From Spartobacteria bacterium (GTDB lineage: Bacteria; Verrucomicrobiota; Verrucomicrobiia; Chthoniobacterales; Chthoniobacteraceae): a stretch of 64,000 nt of DNA. The notes under the pieces were generated by a model. It was not told where the DNA came from. It searched no databases and saw nothing but the letters and a program-made list of their open reading frames with translations. The position numbers and the translations under genes were made by a program. The stretch lies in the NCBI GenBank assembly GCA_021324825.1, contig JAJPII010000033.1, positions 124,001 to 188,000 of the forward strand, written 5' to 3'. Shown piece after piece: positions 8,800 through 16,520 of this stretch. The stretch's first letter is position 1. Each line of letters begins with the position of its first letter.

Positions 8800-10014
8800 G
8801 GAATTTCCCAGTCCGAAGGCCTCGTGCGCGAGGTTCGCGGCTTCGACGATTTTGTCTTCATCCAGGATGACGGCGATCTTGATCTCGGAGGTCGAGATCA
8901 TCTGGATGTTGATGCCGCCCCTGCCCAGGCATTCAAATAACTGCGCCGCCACGCCGGAATGCGAGCGCATGCCGATGCCGACCACGCTCAGCTTTGCTAT
9001 CCCGTCCCGGGCCACGAGTTCCCTCGCGCCGGTTTCTTTCAAGACGGGTTCGAGCACTTCCTTCGCCTTTGGCAAATCCTCCTTGTGCAGGGTGAAGGAG
9101 ATGTCCGTCGTGCCGCTGAAGGAGACGTTCTGCACGATCATGTCGACCATGAGATTCGCTTCCGCCACCGCGGTGAAGAAGCGCGAGGCCACGCCCGGTT
9201 TGTCCGGCACTTGGGAGATGGTGACCTTCGCCTGGTTGCGTTCGATGCTTATCCCTCGGATGACTACGTTTTCCATGCTCATGGTTTCTTCCTTAACGAT
9301 TGTTCCCGGTTTGTCGCTGAAGCTGCTCCGCACTTCGAAAAGGACGCTGAATTTCTTCGCAAACTCCACCGAGCGCGATTGCATGACCTTCGAGCCGGAG
9401 CTGGCCATCTCCAGCATCTCGTCGTAGGAGATTTCATCGAGCTTGCGCGCGGTGGGAACGACCCGTGGATCGCACGTGTAAACGCCTTCCACGTCGGTGA
9501 ATATCTGGCAGACGCTCGCCTTGATGGCCGAGGAGAGGGCGATGGCGGTGAGGTCGGAGCCGCCGCGGCCCAGCGTCGTCACGTGGCCCTCCAAGGTGCT
9601 CCCCTGGAAGCCCGCGACGATGACGATGTAACCCTCGTCGAGAAAGTCCTGGATTTGCCGCGGGGTGATGTTGGCGATCTTCGCCTTGGTATGGACGCCG
9701 TCCGTGATGATCCCCGCCTGCGCGCCGGTGAGCGACACGGCTTTTTTCCCGAGCGAATTCACCGCCATCGCGGTCAGGGCTATGGTGGTCTGTTCTCCCG
9801 TGGCGAGCAGCACGTCCATCTCGCGCTCCGTGGGGTTTGGCGAGATGTCGCGCGCCAGCTTTATCAAGGAATCCGTGACGCCTGACATCGCCGACACGAC
9901 GACCACCACCTGGTTGCCCGCGCCGTGCGTCGCGGCGACCTTGCGCGCGACATTCAGGATGCGTCCGGTGTCGCCGACGGAGGTGCCGCCATACTTCTGG
10001 ACGACGAGGCTCAT
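8797..10014 (-). CDS. lysC: Aspartate kinase
   Basis: First step of the aspartate pathway (lysine, threonine, methionine): phosphorylates aspartate to aspartyl phosphate. The 405-residue protein begins SLVVQKYGGTSVGD, the conserved kinase Lys/Gly segment. It also contains FTDVEGVYTCDPR and GSKVMQSRSVEFA. Two ACT regulatory domains occupy about residues 265-405 (ISQVPDKPGVASRFF and LSVVGIGMRSHSGVA), so feedback control by lysine and/or threonine is expected. The ATG overlaps the stop of the upstream homoserine dehydrogenase gene (ATGA). The TAG stop is contributed by the right arm of the 8635-8799 element. Confidence 0.95.
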   Translation of the reverse strand: MSLVVQKYGGTSVGDTGRILNVARKVAATHGAGNQVVVVVSAMSGVTDSLIKLARDISPNPTEREMDVLLATGEQTTIALTAMAVNSLGKKAVSLTGAQAGIITDGVHTKAKIANITPRQIQDFLDEGYIVIVAGFQGSTLEGHVTTLGRGGSDLTAIALSSAIKASVCQIFTDVEGVYTCDPRVVPTARKLDEISYDEMLEMASSGSKVMQSRSVEFAKKFSVLFEVRSSFSDKPGTIVKEETMSMENVVIRGISIERNQAKVTISQVPDKPGVASRFFTAVAEANLMVDMIVQNVSFSGTTDISFTLHKEDLPKAKEVLEPVLKETGARELVARDGIAKLSVVGIGMRSHSGVAAQLFECLGRGGINIQMISTSEIKIAVILDEDKIVEAANLAHEAFGLGNS

Positions 10015-11306
10015 GCCAGGTTTTCGACGCGGATCATGCGCGGGGGGCGTTTTACGACGCTCAGCCCGGCGATGCGGGCAAGCGCGGTTTGCATCTGGTC
10101 GTTGGTGGCGTAGTGGATCATGAGCACCAGCGGCACCGACTCGCCTTCCTGCGCCTCGGGCTGGATGACCGACGAGATGCCGATATTCAATTCCCCGAGG
10201 ATGCCCGCGACCTGGGCGAGAACGCCGGGCTTATCCACGACCGCGATGCGCAGATAGTATTCCGACACGACGGAACTGATCGGCTTGCAGTTGCCATACA
10301 GCGCGTGCGGCGTGAAACCGAAGCCGCGCCGGGGCGATTCGAGCGCCGCGGCCGCTTCCGCAAGGTCGCTGATGACGGCGCTGGCGGTGGGGTCCTGCCC
10401 GGCGCCGCACCCGTAGAACAGCGTGTCGCCGACCACGTCGCCGCGCACGGCGATGGCGTTGAAGACGCCGTTAACCGAGGCGAGCACGTGCGAGCGCGGG
10501 ATGAGCGCCGGATGCACCCGCGCCTCGATCTCGCCTTTTTCATCCGCCTTGATGATCGCGAGCAGCTTGACGCAATAGCCGAGCTCGCCCGCGAACCGGA
10601 TGTCTTCCGCGGTGATCCGCTCTATCCCTTCGACGTATATCTTGTCCGTGCCAACCCAGAAACCGTATGCGAGCGAAGCGAGGATGATGGCCTTGTGCGC
10701 GGCGTCCCAGCCGTTCACGTCCAGCGCGGGGTCGGCTTCCGCGAACCCCATCCGCTGGGCTTCGGCGAGCGCGTCTTCAAACCCCATCCCCGAGGCGGTC
10801 ATGCGGGTGAGGATATAGTTGCTCGTCCCGTTGATGATGCCGTGGATCGACTGGATATGGTTGCCGATAAACGCCTCGCGGATCGACTTGATGATCGGCA
10901 CGCCGCCGGCCGCTGCCGCCTCGAAAAACACGGGAACCTGGTATTTCGCCGCCGCCTTGAAAATCTCCCGCCCGTGTTCGGCCAGGAGCGCCTTGTTCCC
11001 CGTGACGACGATCTTGCCCTTCGCGATGGCGCTGAGAACCAGTTCAAGCGCCGCGTCCGTCCCGCCCATCAACTCGACGACGATCCGGACGCCGGGATCC
11101 TCCACGAGGTCGCGCCAGCTTGTCGTCATCAACTCCGCCGGCGCGGCGACCGCCCGCGCCTTCGCCACGTCGCGCACGGCAATCTTGCGGACCACCAGCT
11201 CCAGCCCGAGCCGCTCCATCAGCAGGATGCGGTTTTTCGTCAGGTGTTTGAAGACGCCGCCGCCGACTGTGCCTAATCCCGCGAGGCCGATGCCGATCTG
11301 TTGCAT
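10011..11306 (-). CDS. hom: Homoserine dehydrogenase
   Basis: NAD(P)H-dependent reduction of aspartate semialdehyde to homoserine. Dinucleotide-binding motif GLAGLGTVGGGVF lies at the N-terminus, catalytic core in DVNGWDAAHKAIILASLAYG, and a C-terminal ACT domain (VVDKPGVLAQVAGIL). The start is placed at the ATG at 11304-11306, giving 431 residues, the usual length; an upstream TTG would add 14 residues with no homology value. It forms a two-gene operon with lysC downstream, joining the branch enzyme to the first enzyme of the pathway. Confidence 0.94.
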   Translation of the reverse strand: MQQIGIGLAGLGTVGGGVFKHLTKNRILLMERLGLELVVRKIAVRDVAKARAVAAPAELMTTSWRDLVEDPGVRIVVELMGGTDAALELVLSAIAKGKIVVTGNKALLAEHGREIFKAAAKYQVPVFFEAAAAGGVPIIKSIREAFIGNHIQSIHGIINGTSNYILTRMTASGMGFEDALAEAQRMGFAEADPALDVNGWDAAHKAIILASLAYGFWVGTDKIYVEGIERITAEDIRFAGELGYCVKLLAIIKADEKGEIEARVHPALIPRSHVLASVNGVFNAIAVRGDVVGDTLFYGCGAGQDPTASAVISDLAEAAAALESPRRGFGFTPHALYGNCKPISSVVSEYYLRIAVVDKPGVLAQVAGILGELNIGISSVIQPEAQEGESVPLVLMIHYATNDQMQTALARIAGLSVVKRPPRMIRVENLA

Positions 11307-11362
11307 GTGGGAAGGGCCGATAATCGCGAAAGAGGGCCGGGGGGGCAAGCGTGATTAAAATA

Positions 11363-11393
11363 TTGCAACTTTCCCCGGCGCCGACTGTTTAAG
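11363..11393 (+). promoter_or_regulatory. Candidate promoter for the DUF1800 gene
   Basis: TTGCAA (11363-11368), a 19-bp spacer and TTTAAG (11388-11393). A transcript would begin about 2 nt before the ATG at 11402. Weak match; listed because similar close placement recurs upstream of other genes here. Confidence 0.3.
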
Positions 11394-11401
11394 CGTTGAA
11401 T

Positions 11402-12862
11402 ATGCTCATACCCCTCGATCCGCGCCAATGGGATTTCAGCAAGGCCGCGCATTTGTTGAACCGGGCCGGGTTCGGGGGAACGCCGGAGCAGATCGAGGCC
11501 TTGCGCGCGTTGGGGTTCACTAATGCGGTGGAATCGCTTCTGGACGCCCCGGATGACCTCCAGTTATTCCCGAAACCGGCGTGGGCCGCGCCTCAGAATC
11601 TGGCCGAGATGAGGCAGTCGATCCTGATGATGGCGCCGGAGGAACAGGCGGAAAAAAAGAAGCAGCAGCAGAAGAACGCCCGCAACGAGGTTGTGGAACT
11701 GATCGGCTGGTGGCTGACCCGGATGCGGTATACGCCGAACCCCGCGCGCGAGAAGATGACCCTCTTCTGGCACGGGCATTTCGCGACCAGCGTGGCGAAG
11801 GTCAAGCGGGCCTACTTCATGTGGCTTCAGAACGAGACGCTCCGGCAGAACGCCTTCGGCAATTTCGGCAAGATGGTCAAGGACATCTCGCGCGACCCCG
11901 CCATGCTCATCTGGCTCGACACCAGGCAGAGCAAGAAAGAGCACCCGAACGAGAACTTCGCGCGCGAGCTGATGGAACTCTTCACCCTCGGCATCGGGAA
12001 CTACACGGAAAAGGACATCCAGGAAGCGTCGCGCGCGTTCACGGGATACAGAATCAACCCCTTCAACGAAACCTTTCGCTACGCCCCTTTCCAGCACGAC
12101 GACGGCGACAAGACCTTCTTTGGCCGCACCGGACGGTTTACGGGGGATGACATCGTGGACATCATCGCCAAACAGCCGGCCTGCGCCTCGTTCATCACGA
12201 AGAAAATCTGGGAGTTCTTCGTCGCGGACGATCCGCACCCGGGCGTGCTCGACGTTCTGGCGTGGAATTTCCGGCAGAGCGGGGGAGCAATACGCCCGTT
12301 GATGCGCGAGATTTTCAGCAGCGCGGCGTTCTACGCGCCCGATGTCATCCGGTCGCAGATAAAGAGCCCCGTCCAATGGCTGGTGCAGACCGCGAAAGAA
12401 CTGGAGATCGGCATCCCGCCCGGGCCGCTGACCGTGAACGCCTTGCGGCAAATGGGACAGGCGCCGTTCATCCCGCCGAATGTGAAGGGATGGGACGGCG
12501 GCAGGGCGTGGATAACCACCTCGACGCTCCTGTTCCGGTATAACCTCTCGAATTACGCCGTTGGCAACGGCCCCATGGGAGCCCAGAAGTTGCGTTTGAA
12601 CGGCGAGCTTAAAGGCCCGGAGCGCCAGGTGACCCCTTCCGCGCAACTCAATCTGGCGAAGATCGCCCCGCCCGAACTGAGGGACGATTCCCGCAGGCTG
12701 GTCGAGACGCTTTCCAAGCGCCTTTTCCAGGAGACGCCCGACGCCCGGGTGACCGGCTCCTTCGTGAAATTCATCGACTCGAAAAAACCCGACACCGGCG
12801 ACGCCACGATGCGCGAACTCCTGCACCTCATGATGAGCACCCCGCAATTCCAACTAACCTGA
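11402..12862 (+). CDS. DUF1800 domain-containing protein
   Basis: A 486-residue protein of the DUF1800 family. Characteristic segments are KAAHLLNRAGFGGTPEQI at the N-terminus, MTLFWHGHFATS, NENFARELMELFTLGIGNY and the C-terminal PNVKGWDGGRAWI. DUF1800 genes are nearly always followed by a DUF1501 gene in Planctomycetes and Verrucomicrobia, as here, 2 bp downstream; the biochemical role is unknown. No signal peptide is evident, so it may travel with its Tat-exported partner. The start was set at the ATG at 11402 instead of a TTG two codons upstream. Confidence 0.85.
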   Translation: MLIPLDPRQWDFSKAAHLLNRAGFGGTPEQIEALRALGFTNAVESLLDAPDDLQLFPKPAWAAPQNLAEMRQSILMMAPEEQAEKKKQQQKNARNEVVELIGWWLTRMRYTPNPAREKMTLFWHGHFATSVAKVKRAYFMWLQNETLRQNAFGNFGKMVKDISRDPAMLIWLDTRQSKKEHPNENFARELMELFTLGIGNYTEKDIQEASRAFTGYRINPFNETFRYAPFQHDDGDKTFFGRTGRFTGDDIVDIIAKQPACASFITKKIWEFFVADDPHPGVLDVLAWNFRQSGGAIRPLMREIFSSAAFYAPDVIRSQIKSPVQWLVQTAKELEIGIPPGPLTVNALRQMGQAPFIPPNVKGWDGGRAWITTSTLLFRYNLSNYAVGNGPMGAQKLRLNGELKGPERQVTPSAQLNLAKIAPPELRDDSRRLVETLSKRLFQETPDARVTGSFVKFIDSKKPDTGDATMRELLHLMMSTPQFQLT

Positions 12863-12864
12863 CC

Positions 12865-14202
12865 ATGGAACACAACGAACCCCCCACCCATACGCTGCAC
12901 ACGCGCCGCGAATTTCTCCGCACTTCGATGCTGGGCGCTGCGGCGGCCTGGACGCTCCCCGTCTTCCTGCAAAAGACTTTCCTGACGCTGGATGCGATGG
13001 CCGCCGATTCGCCGATCCAGACGGCGACGGGCAAGGACGGGACGATCCTGGTGGTGCTGCAACTGGCGGGCGGCAACGACGGCCTCAACACCATCGTGCC
13101 GTATGCGGATGACGCCTACTACCGCGCGCGTCCGGTCATCGGCATCCCAAAAGACAAGGTCATCCCCATCAATGACTACATCGGGTTCCACCCCAAGCTT
13201 GCCGGCCTGAAGGGTCTTTACGACGAGGGGCGTCTCGCGTTGCTCCAGGGCGTCGGTTATCCGAATCCGAACCGCTCCCACTTTCGTTCGACCGAGATTT
13301 GGCAGACGGCCGGCGACGCCGACAAGGCGGAGGTCCACGGCTGGCTGGGCCGTTACTTCGACAATTGCTGCAAAGGCGCCGCCCCCACGGTGGGCGTCAG
13401 CATCGGCAACCAAACGCCGCAAGCCTTCGCCGCCGCCACGCCGACCGGCGTCTCGTTCTCGCGCCCGGAGCAATTCCGGTGGGTTAATCCCGGGCAGAAC
13501 CGCGATTCCTCGGAGGCCTTTTACCGGGAGCTAAACCAGCCGGAGGAAACCAACGCAGCCATGCTGGACGCGAACGACGGCGGTTCCGTCGCGGCGATTG
13601 CCGGCGCCAAACGGGGCGGGGGCGGCACGCTGGACTTCCTGGAGCGCACCGCGCTGGATGCGCAGATGAGTTCCGACAAAGTCCGCGAGATCGCGAAGAA
13701 ATATCACTCCGCGGTCGAATATCCCAAAACCCCGCTGGCGGACAGCCTGAGCCTCGTCGCCAAGATGATCGCGGGCGGGCTGGCGACCCGGGTTTACTAT
13801 GTTAGCATGGGCGGCTTCGACACGCACACAAACCAGGTCAACACGCAGGACCGGTTGATGACCTACCTGGGCGACACGGTGGCGGCGTTTTGCAAAGACT
13901 TGCAGGCGCAGGGGAATTTCAATCGCGTCATGCTGATGACCTTCAGCGAATTCGGGCGCCGCGTGACACAGAACGCGAGCAACGGAACCGACCACGGCGC
14001 GGCGGCTCCGATGTTTGTCCTGGGAGGCGGCGTAAAGGCGGGTCTCTTCGGGCGCCACCCGAGCCTGACGACGCTGAACAACGGCGACCTTATTTACAAC
14101 GTCGATTTTCGCCGCGTTTACGCCACCATCCTCGAAAATTGGCTCAATGCTCCCAGCGAACTGGTGCTTGGCCGCAAGTTCCCGCTCCTCCCCATCGTTT
14201 GA
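12865..14202 (+). CDS. DUF1501 domain-containing protein with Tat signal
   Basis: A 445-residue protein with a twin-arginine signal (TRREFLRTSMLGAAAAW, residues 13-29). The body shows DUF1501 features: LQLAGGNDGLNTIVPY near the start of the mature domain, GVGYPNPNRSHFRSTEIWQT, YYVSMGGFDTHTNQ and FSEFGRRVTQNASNGTDHG. The GGNDG and NGTDHG segments and His residues resemble the metal site of alkaline-phosphatase-fold enzymes, so a hydrolase or sulfatase-like role is possible. It is cotranscribed with the DUF1800 gene and lies directly before tatA, which encodes part of the translocase it would need. Confidence 0.85.
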   Translation: MEHNEPPTHTLHTRREFLRTSMLGAAAAWTLPVFLQKTFLTLDAMAADSPIQTATGKDGTILVVLQLAGGNDGLNTIVPYADDAYYRARPVIGIPKDKVIPINDYIGFHPKLAGLKGLYDEGRLALLQGVGYPNPNRSHFRSTEIWQTAGDADKAEVHGWLGRYFDNCCKGAAPTVGVSIGNQTPQAFAAATPTGVSFSRPEQFRWVNPGQNRDSSEAFYRELNQPEETNAAMLDANDGGSVAAIAGAKRGGGGTLDFLERTALDAQMSSDKVREIAKKYHSAVEYPKTPLADSLSLVAKMIAGGLATRVYYVSMGGFDTHTNQVNTQDRLMTYLGDTVAAFCKDLQAQGNFNRVMLMTFSEFGRRVTQNASNGTDHGAAAPMFVLGGGVKAGLFGRHPSLTTLNNGDLIYNVDFRRVYATILENWLNAPSELVLGRKFPLLPIV

Positions 14203-14210
14203 GACTTTAG

Positions 14211-14238
14211 TTGCAACCGCGCCCGCGAATGATACCTT
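14211..14238 (+). promoter_or_regulatory. Candidate promoter for tatA
   Basis: TTGCAA (14211-14216), a 16-bp spacer and TACCTT (14233-14238). The expected transcript start is about 6 nt before the tatA ATG at 14251. No Shine-Dalgarno is present. Confidence 0.35.
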
Positions 14239-14250
14239 GAAGCTATCCCT

Positions 14251-14532
14251 ATGAACACTCCCGTGGCATTCATCAGCAACCTGGCCGGCGGCGACCTGCT
14301 GATCATTTTGGTAATCTTGTTGCTGCTCTTCGGCGCGAAGAAACTGCCGGAATTGGCCAAGGGCATGGGGCAGGCGGTCAAGGAATTCAACAAGGCAAAG
14401 GACGAGTTCGAGCGGGAAATAACAAAACCTGCGAACGAAGTGACCATCCAGCAACCGAAACAGGTTCTTCCCCAGGCGGCTCCCGGGCCTGTCGTCGATC
14501 CGGCCGCGCCGTCGGAAGTCCGTCCGTCCTGA
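14251..14532 (+). CDS. tatA: Twin-arginine translocase subunit TatA/TatE
   Basis: A 93-residue pore-forming subunit of the Tat system, which exports folded proteins. The sequence has a short periplasmic N-terminus, one transmembrane helix (GDLLIILVILLLLFGAKKLP), the FGAKKLPELAKGMG hinge typical of TatA, an amphipathic helix with VKEFNKAKDEFEREI, and a Pro/Ala-rich tail. No tatC or tatB is in the window. Its position after a Tat-signal DUF1501 gene is suggestive. TatA and TatE cannot be told apart by sequence here. Confidence 0.92.
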   Translation: MNTPVAFISNLAGGDLLIILVILLLLFGAKKLPELAKGMGQAVKEFNKAKDEFEREITKPANEVTIQQPKQVLPQAAPGPVVDPAAPSEVRPS

Positions 14533-15425
14533 AACGCTCGTTTTGGATTCTATTCCTCCTGCTGCCCGCCGTCGCCTGGGCCGCGCCGGATGAGGTCGTC
14601 GTCGCGGGTTACAACATAGAAAACTACGCGCGCGCCGCGCAGATCGGCGAGGACGGGCGCGTCATCGAACAACCCAAGTCGCAAAAATCCATCGACGCCG
14701 TCGTGCATGTCGTCAAGGACATCCACCCGGACATCCTCGGCGTCTCCGAGATGGGTCCGCGCGACGCGTTCGAGGATTTCAAAACGCGGGTCGCCCAGGC
14801 CGGCCTCGGCTACAGCGACTTCGAATACGTGGACGGCCCGGACCCGTGCAGGCACGTGGCGCTGCTCAGCCGTTACCCGATCATTTCGCGGCAATCGATG
14901 CCGGACGTGCCGTACGACCTGAACGGCGTCCGGGAAAAAGTGAAGCGCGGTTTCCTGGATGTAACCGTCCGCATCCCGCCCGGCTACCGGCTGCGGCTCG
15001 TCGGCGTTCACCTGAAATCCAAGCTCACCGCGCCGGAGGGCGAGGAACTCATCCGGCGGAACGAAGCGCACATCCTCCGCGCCCACATCGAAAAAATCCT
15101 GGCCGAAGACCCCTCGGTCAATCTCCTGCTTTACGGAGACTTCAACGATACGAAGAACGAGCCGGCCATCCAGGAGATCATGGGCGTGCGCCACACCCCC
15201 GGCTACATGGCCGACCTCTGGCTGAAGGACGGCGCCGGCGAGCGCTGGACGGAATACTGGAAAGCGGCGGACATTTATTCCCGCATCGACTATATCTTTG
15301 CGAATGCCCGTCTGTTTCACCAGATCGACCTCGCAAAATGCGGCGTGTACCGCTCGGAATATTGGGCGGAAGCGAGCGATCACCGGCCCGTTGTCGCGAC
15401 GATCCTCCCGGGCAGGGAACCGTAG
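14529..15425 (+). CDS. Secreted endonuclease/exonuclease/phosphatase family protein (CTG start proposed)
   Basis: A 298-residue protein with the DNase I/exonuclease III fold: AGYNIENYA (metal Asn), GVSEMG (metal Glu), YGDFNDTKNEP, IDYIFANA and SDHRPVVA are the expected catalytic segments. These enzymes cleave phosphodiesters in nucleic acids, lipids or inositol phosphates; the substrate is unknown. The first in-frame GTG is at 14703, already past the YNIENY strand. The codon that opens a good signal peptide (KRSFWILFLLLPAVAWA) is CTG at 14529, overlapping the tatA stop as CTGA, parallel to the ATGA couplings seen elsewhere. A CTG start is therefore proposed. Confidence 0.75.
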   Translation: MKRSFWILFLLLPAVAWAAPDEVVVAGYNIENYARAAQIGEDGRVIEQPKSQKSIDAVVHVVKDIHPDILGVSEMGPRDAFEDFKTRVAQAGLGYSDFEYVDGPDPCRHVALLSRYPIISRQSMPDVPYDLNGVREKVKRGFLDVTVRIPPGYRLRLVGVHLKSKLTAPEGEELIRRNEAHILRAHIEKILAEDPSVNLLLYGDFNDTKNEPAIQEIMGVRHTPGYMADLWLKDGAGERWTEYWKAADIYSRIDYIFANARLFHQIDLAKCGVYRSEYWAEASDHRPVVATILPGREP

Positions 15426-15435
15426 GCGCGCCCTG

Positions 15436-16458
15436 TTGTTTCTCTGCCTGCTGGCGCTGTCCGCGCCGGCATGGGGAGGCGTGAACGAGGATTGGCGGCG
15501 AATCGTCGACCTGGACGCCGGCCCGCAACTCAAGTTCGGCAACCGGGAGGAAGCGCGTCTCCTGGCCATCGGACAGCTCGACCGCCAGGAACCGGCGTTG
15601 CGCGCCTTCATCGCCGCGCACCCCGAAGACCCGCGCGCCGCGGACGCCGGCCTGCGGCTCGCGCACCTGCTCGCCGTCCGCAGCGATCTGCAATCGAGGC
15701 CCGCGGCCTACGCGGAAGCCATGCGCGTCCTCGACGGCCTCGAGAAAAGCGCGCCCCCGGCGAGGCTCGCGGACATAGCCTTCGCGCGCATCTCCCTCCA
15801 CATGCGGCGCCTTCAGGAACCGGAACCGACCGAACGACAGCGCGACGATCTCCTGGCGCAGGCGAGGGTCTTTGAAAGCCGGTTTGCCGGGGACCGGCGG
15901 ATCGCGCCATTGCTGACGGAGATAGCGACACTCTATGACAGGGAGCCGGATGAAAAGCGGAACCTGCTCAACGAAGCTCTGGGCAAAGCCCCCGGCGAGG
16001 CGCTCGTCAAACGCATAAACGACGACCTCAAGCGAATCGCAATGCTGGGCCGTCCAATCACCCTCGCCTTCACGTCGGTGCAAGGCGGGCAGGTCGATGT
16101 CCGCCAGTTCCGCGGCAGCGTCACGCTCGTTTATTTTTTTGCAAGCTGGTCTTCGCCTTCGGTGGCGGGTCTCGGCGTCGTCAAGGGAGTTCTAAGCCAG
16201 TTCGGCCGGGACGAAGTGAAGCCCGTCGGCGTCAGTCTCGACACGGACAAAAACGCGCTCGACGCCGAATTGAAAACCTATGGCGTCAACTGGCCGGTTT
16301 ACTTCGACGGGAAGGGTTGGGATAGTCCGCTCGTCAGATCATTCGGGATAAACGCCATCCCCACGGTTTGGATACTGGATCGCGCCGGAAACCTGCGGAC
16401 GCTCAGCGGGCGGGACGACACTGAAGGCATCATTCGCAGCCTTCTTCGCGAAAGATAA
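15436..16458 (+). CDS. TlpA/redoxin-like protein lacking the CxxC cysteines
   Basis: About 340 residues: an exported N-terminal helical region (residues 20-200, many short Arg/Ala-rich helices, possibly TPR-like) and a C-terminal thioredoxin-like domain (LAFTSVQGGQVDVRQFRG, LVYFFASWSSPSVAGL, GVSLDTDKNALDAELKTYGV, FGINAIPTVWILDRAGN). The CxxC position reads SSPS (nucleotides 16150-16161), so it cannot do dithiol exchange; the cis-Pro loop NAIPT is kept. The start is uncertain: a hydrophobic signal-like stretch LLFLCLLALSAPAWG begins near 15433, but only TTG at 15436 and non-standard codons are available there. The frame stays open upstream, but that part shadows the previous gene. Confidence 0.7.
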   Translation: MFLCLLALSAPAWGGVNEDWRRIVDLDAGPQLKFGNREEARLLAIGQLDRQEPALRAFIAAHPEDPRAADAGLRLAHLLAVRSDLQSRPAAYAEAMRVLDGLEKSAPPARLADIAFARISLHMRRLQEPEPTERQRDDLLAQARVFESRFAGDRRIAPLLTEIATLYDREPDEKRNLLNEALGKAPGEALVKRINDDLKRIAMLGRPITLAFTSVQGGQVDVRQFRGSVTLVYFFASWSSPSVAGLGVVKGVLSQFGRDEVKPVGVSLDTDKNALDAELKTYGVNWPVYFDGKGWDSPLVRSFGINAIPTVWILDRAGNLRTLSGRDDTEGIIRSLLRER

Positions 16459-16460
16459 AA

Positions 16461-16490
16461 GCCGCCGCCCCGGGGGTGGGGGACGGCGGC
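16461..16490 (-). terminator. Rho-independent terminator of the autotransporter gene
   Basis: An 11-bp stem with one mismatch (GCCGCCG arm at 16461, CGGCGGC arm ending 16490), loop of about 8 nt. On the minus strand it is followed by TTTT (16457-16460). It lies between convergent genes and may also serve the plus strand. Confidence 0.7.
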
Positions 16491-16520
16491 CATATCGTAT
16501 TTCCGTTCGCCGCGCTTAGT

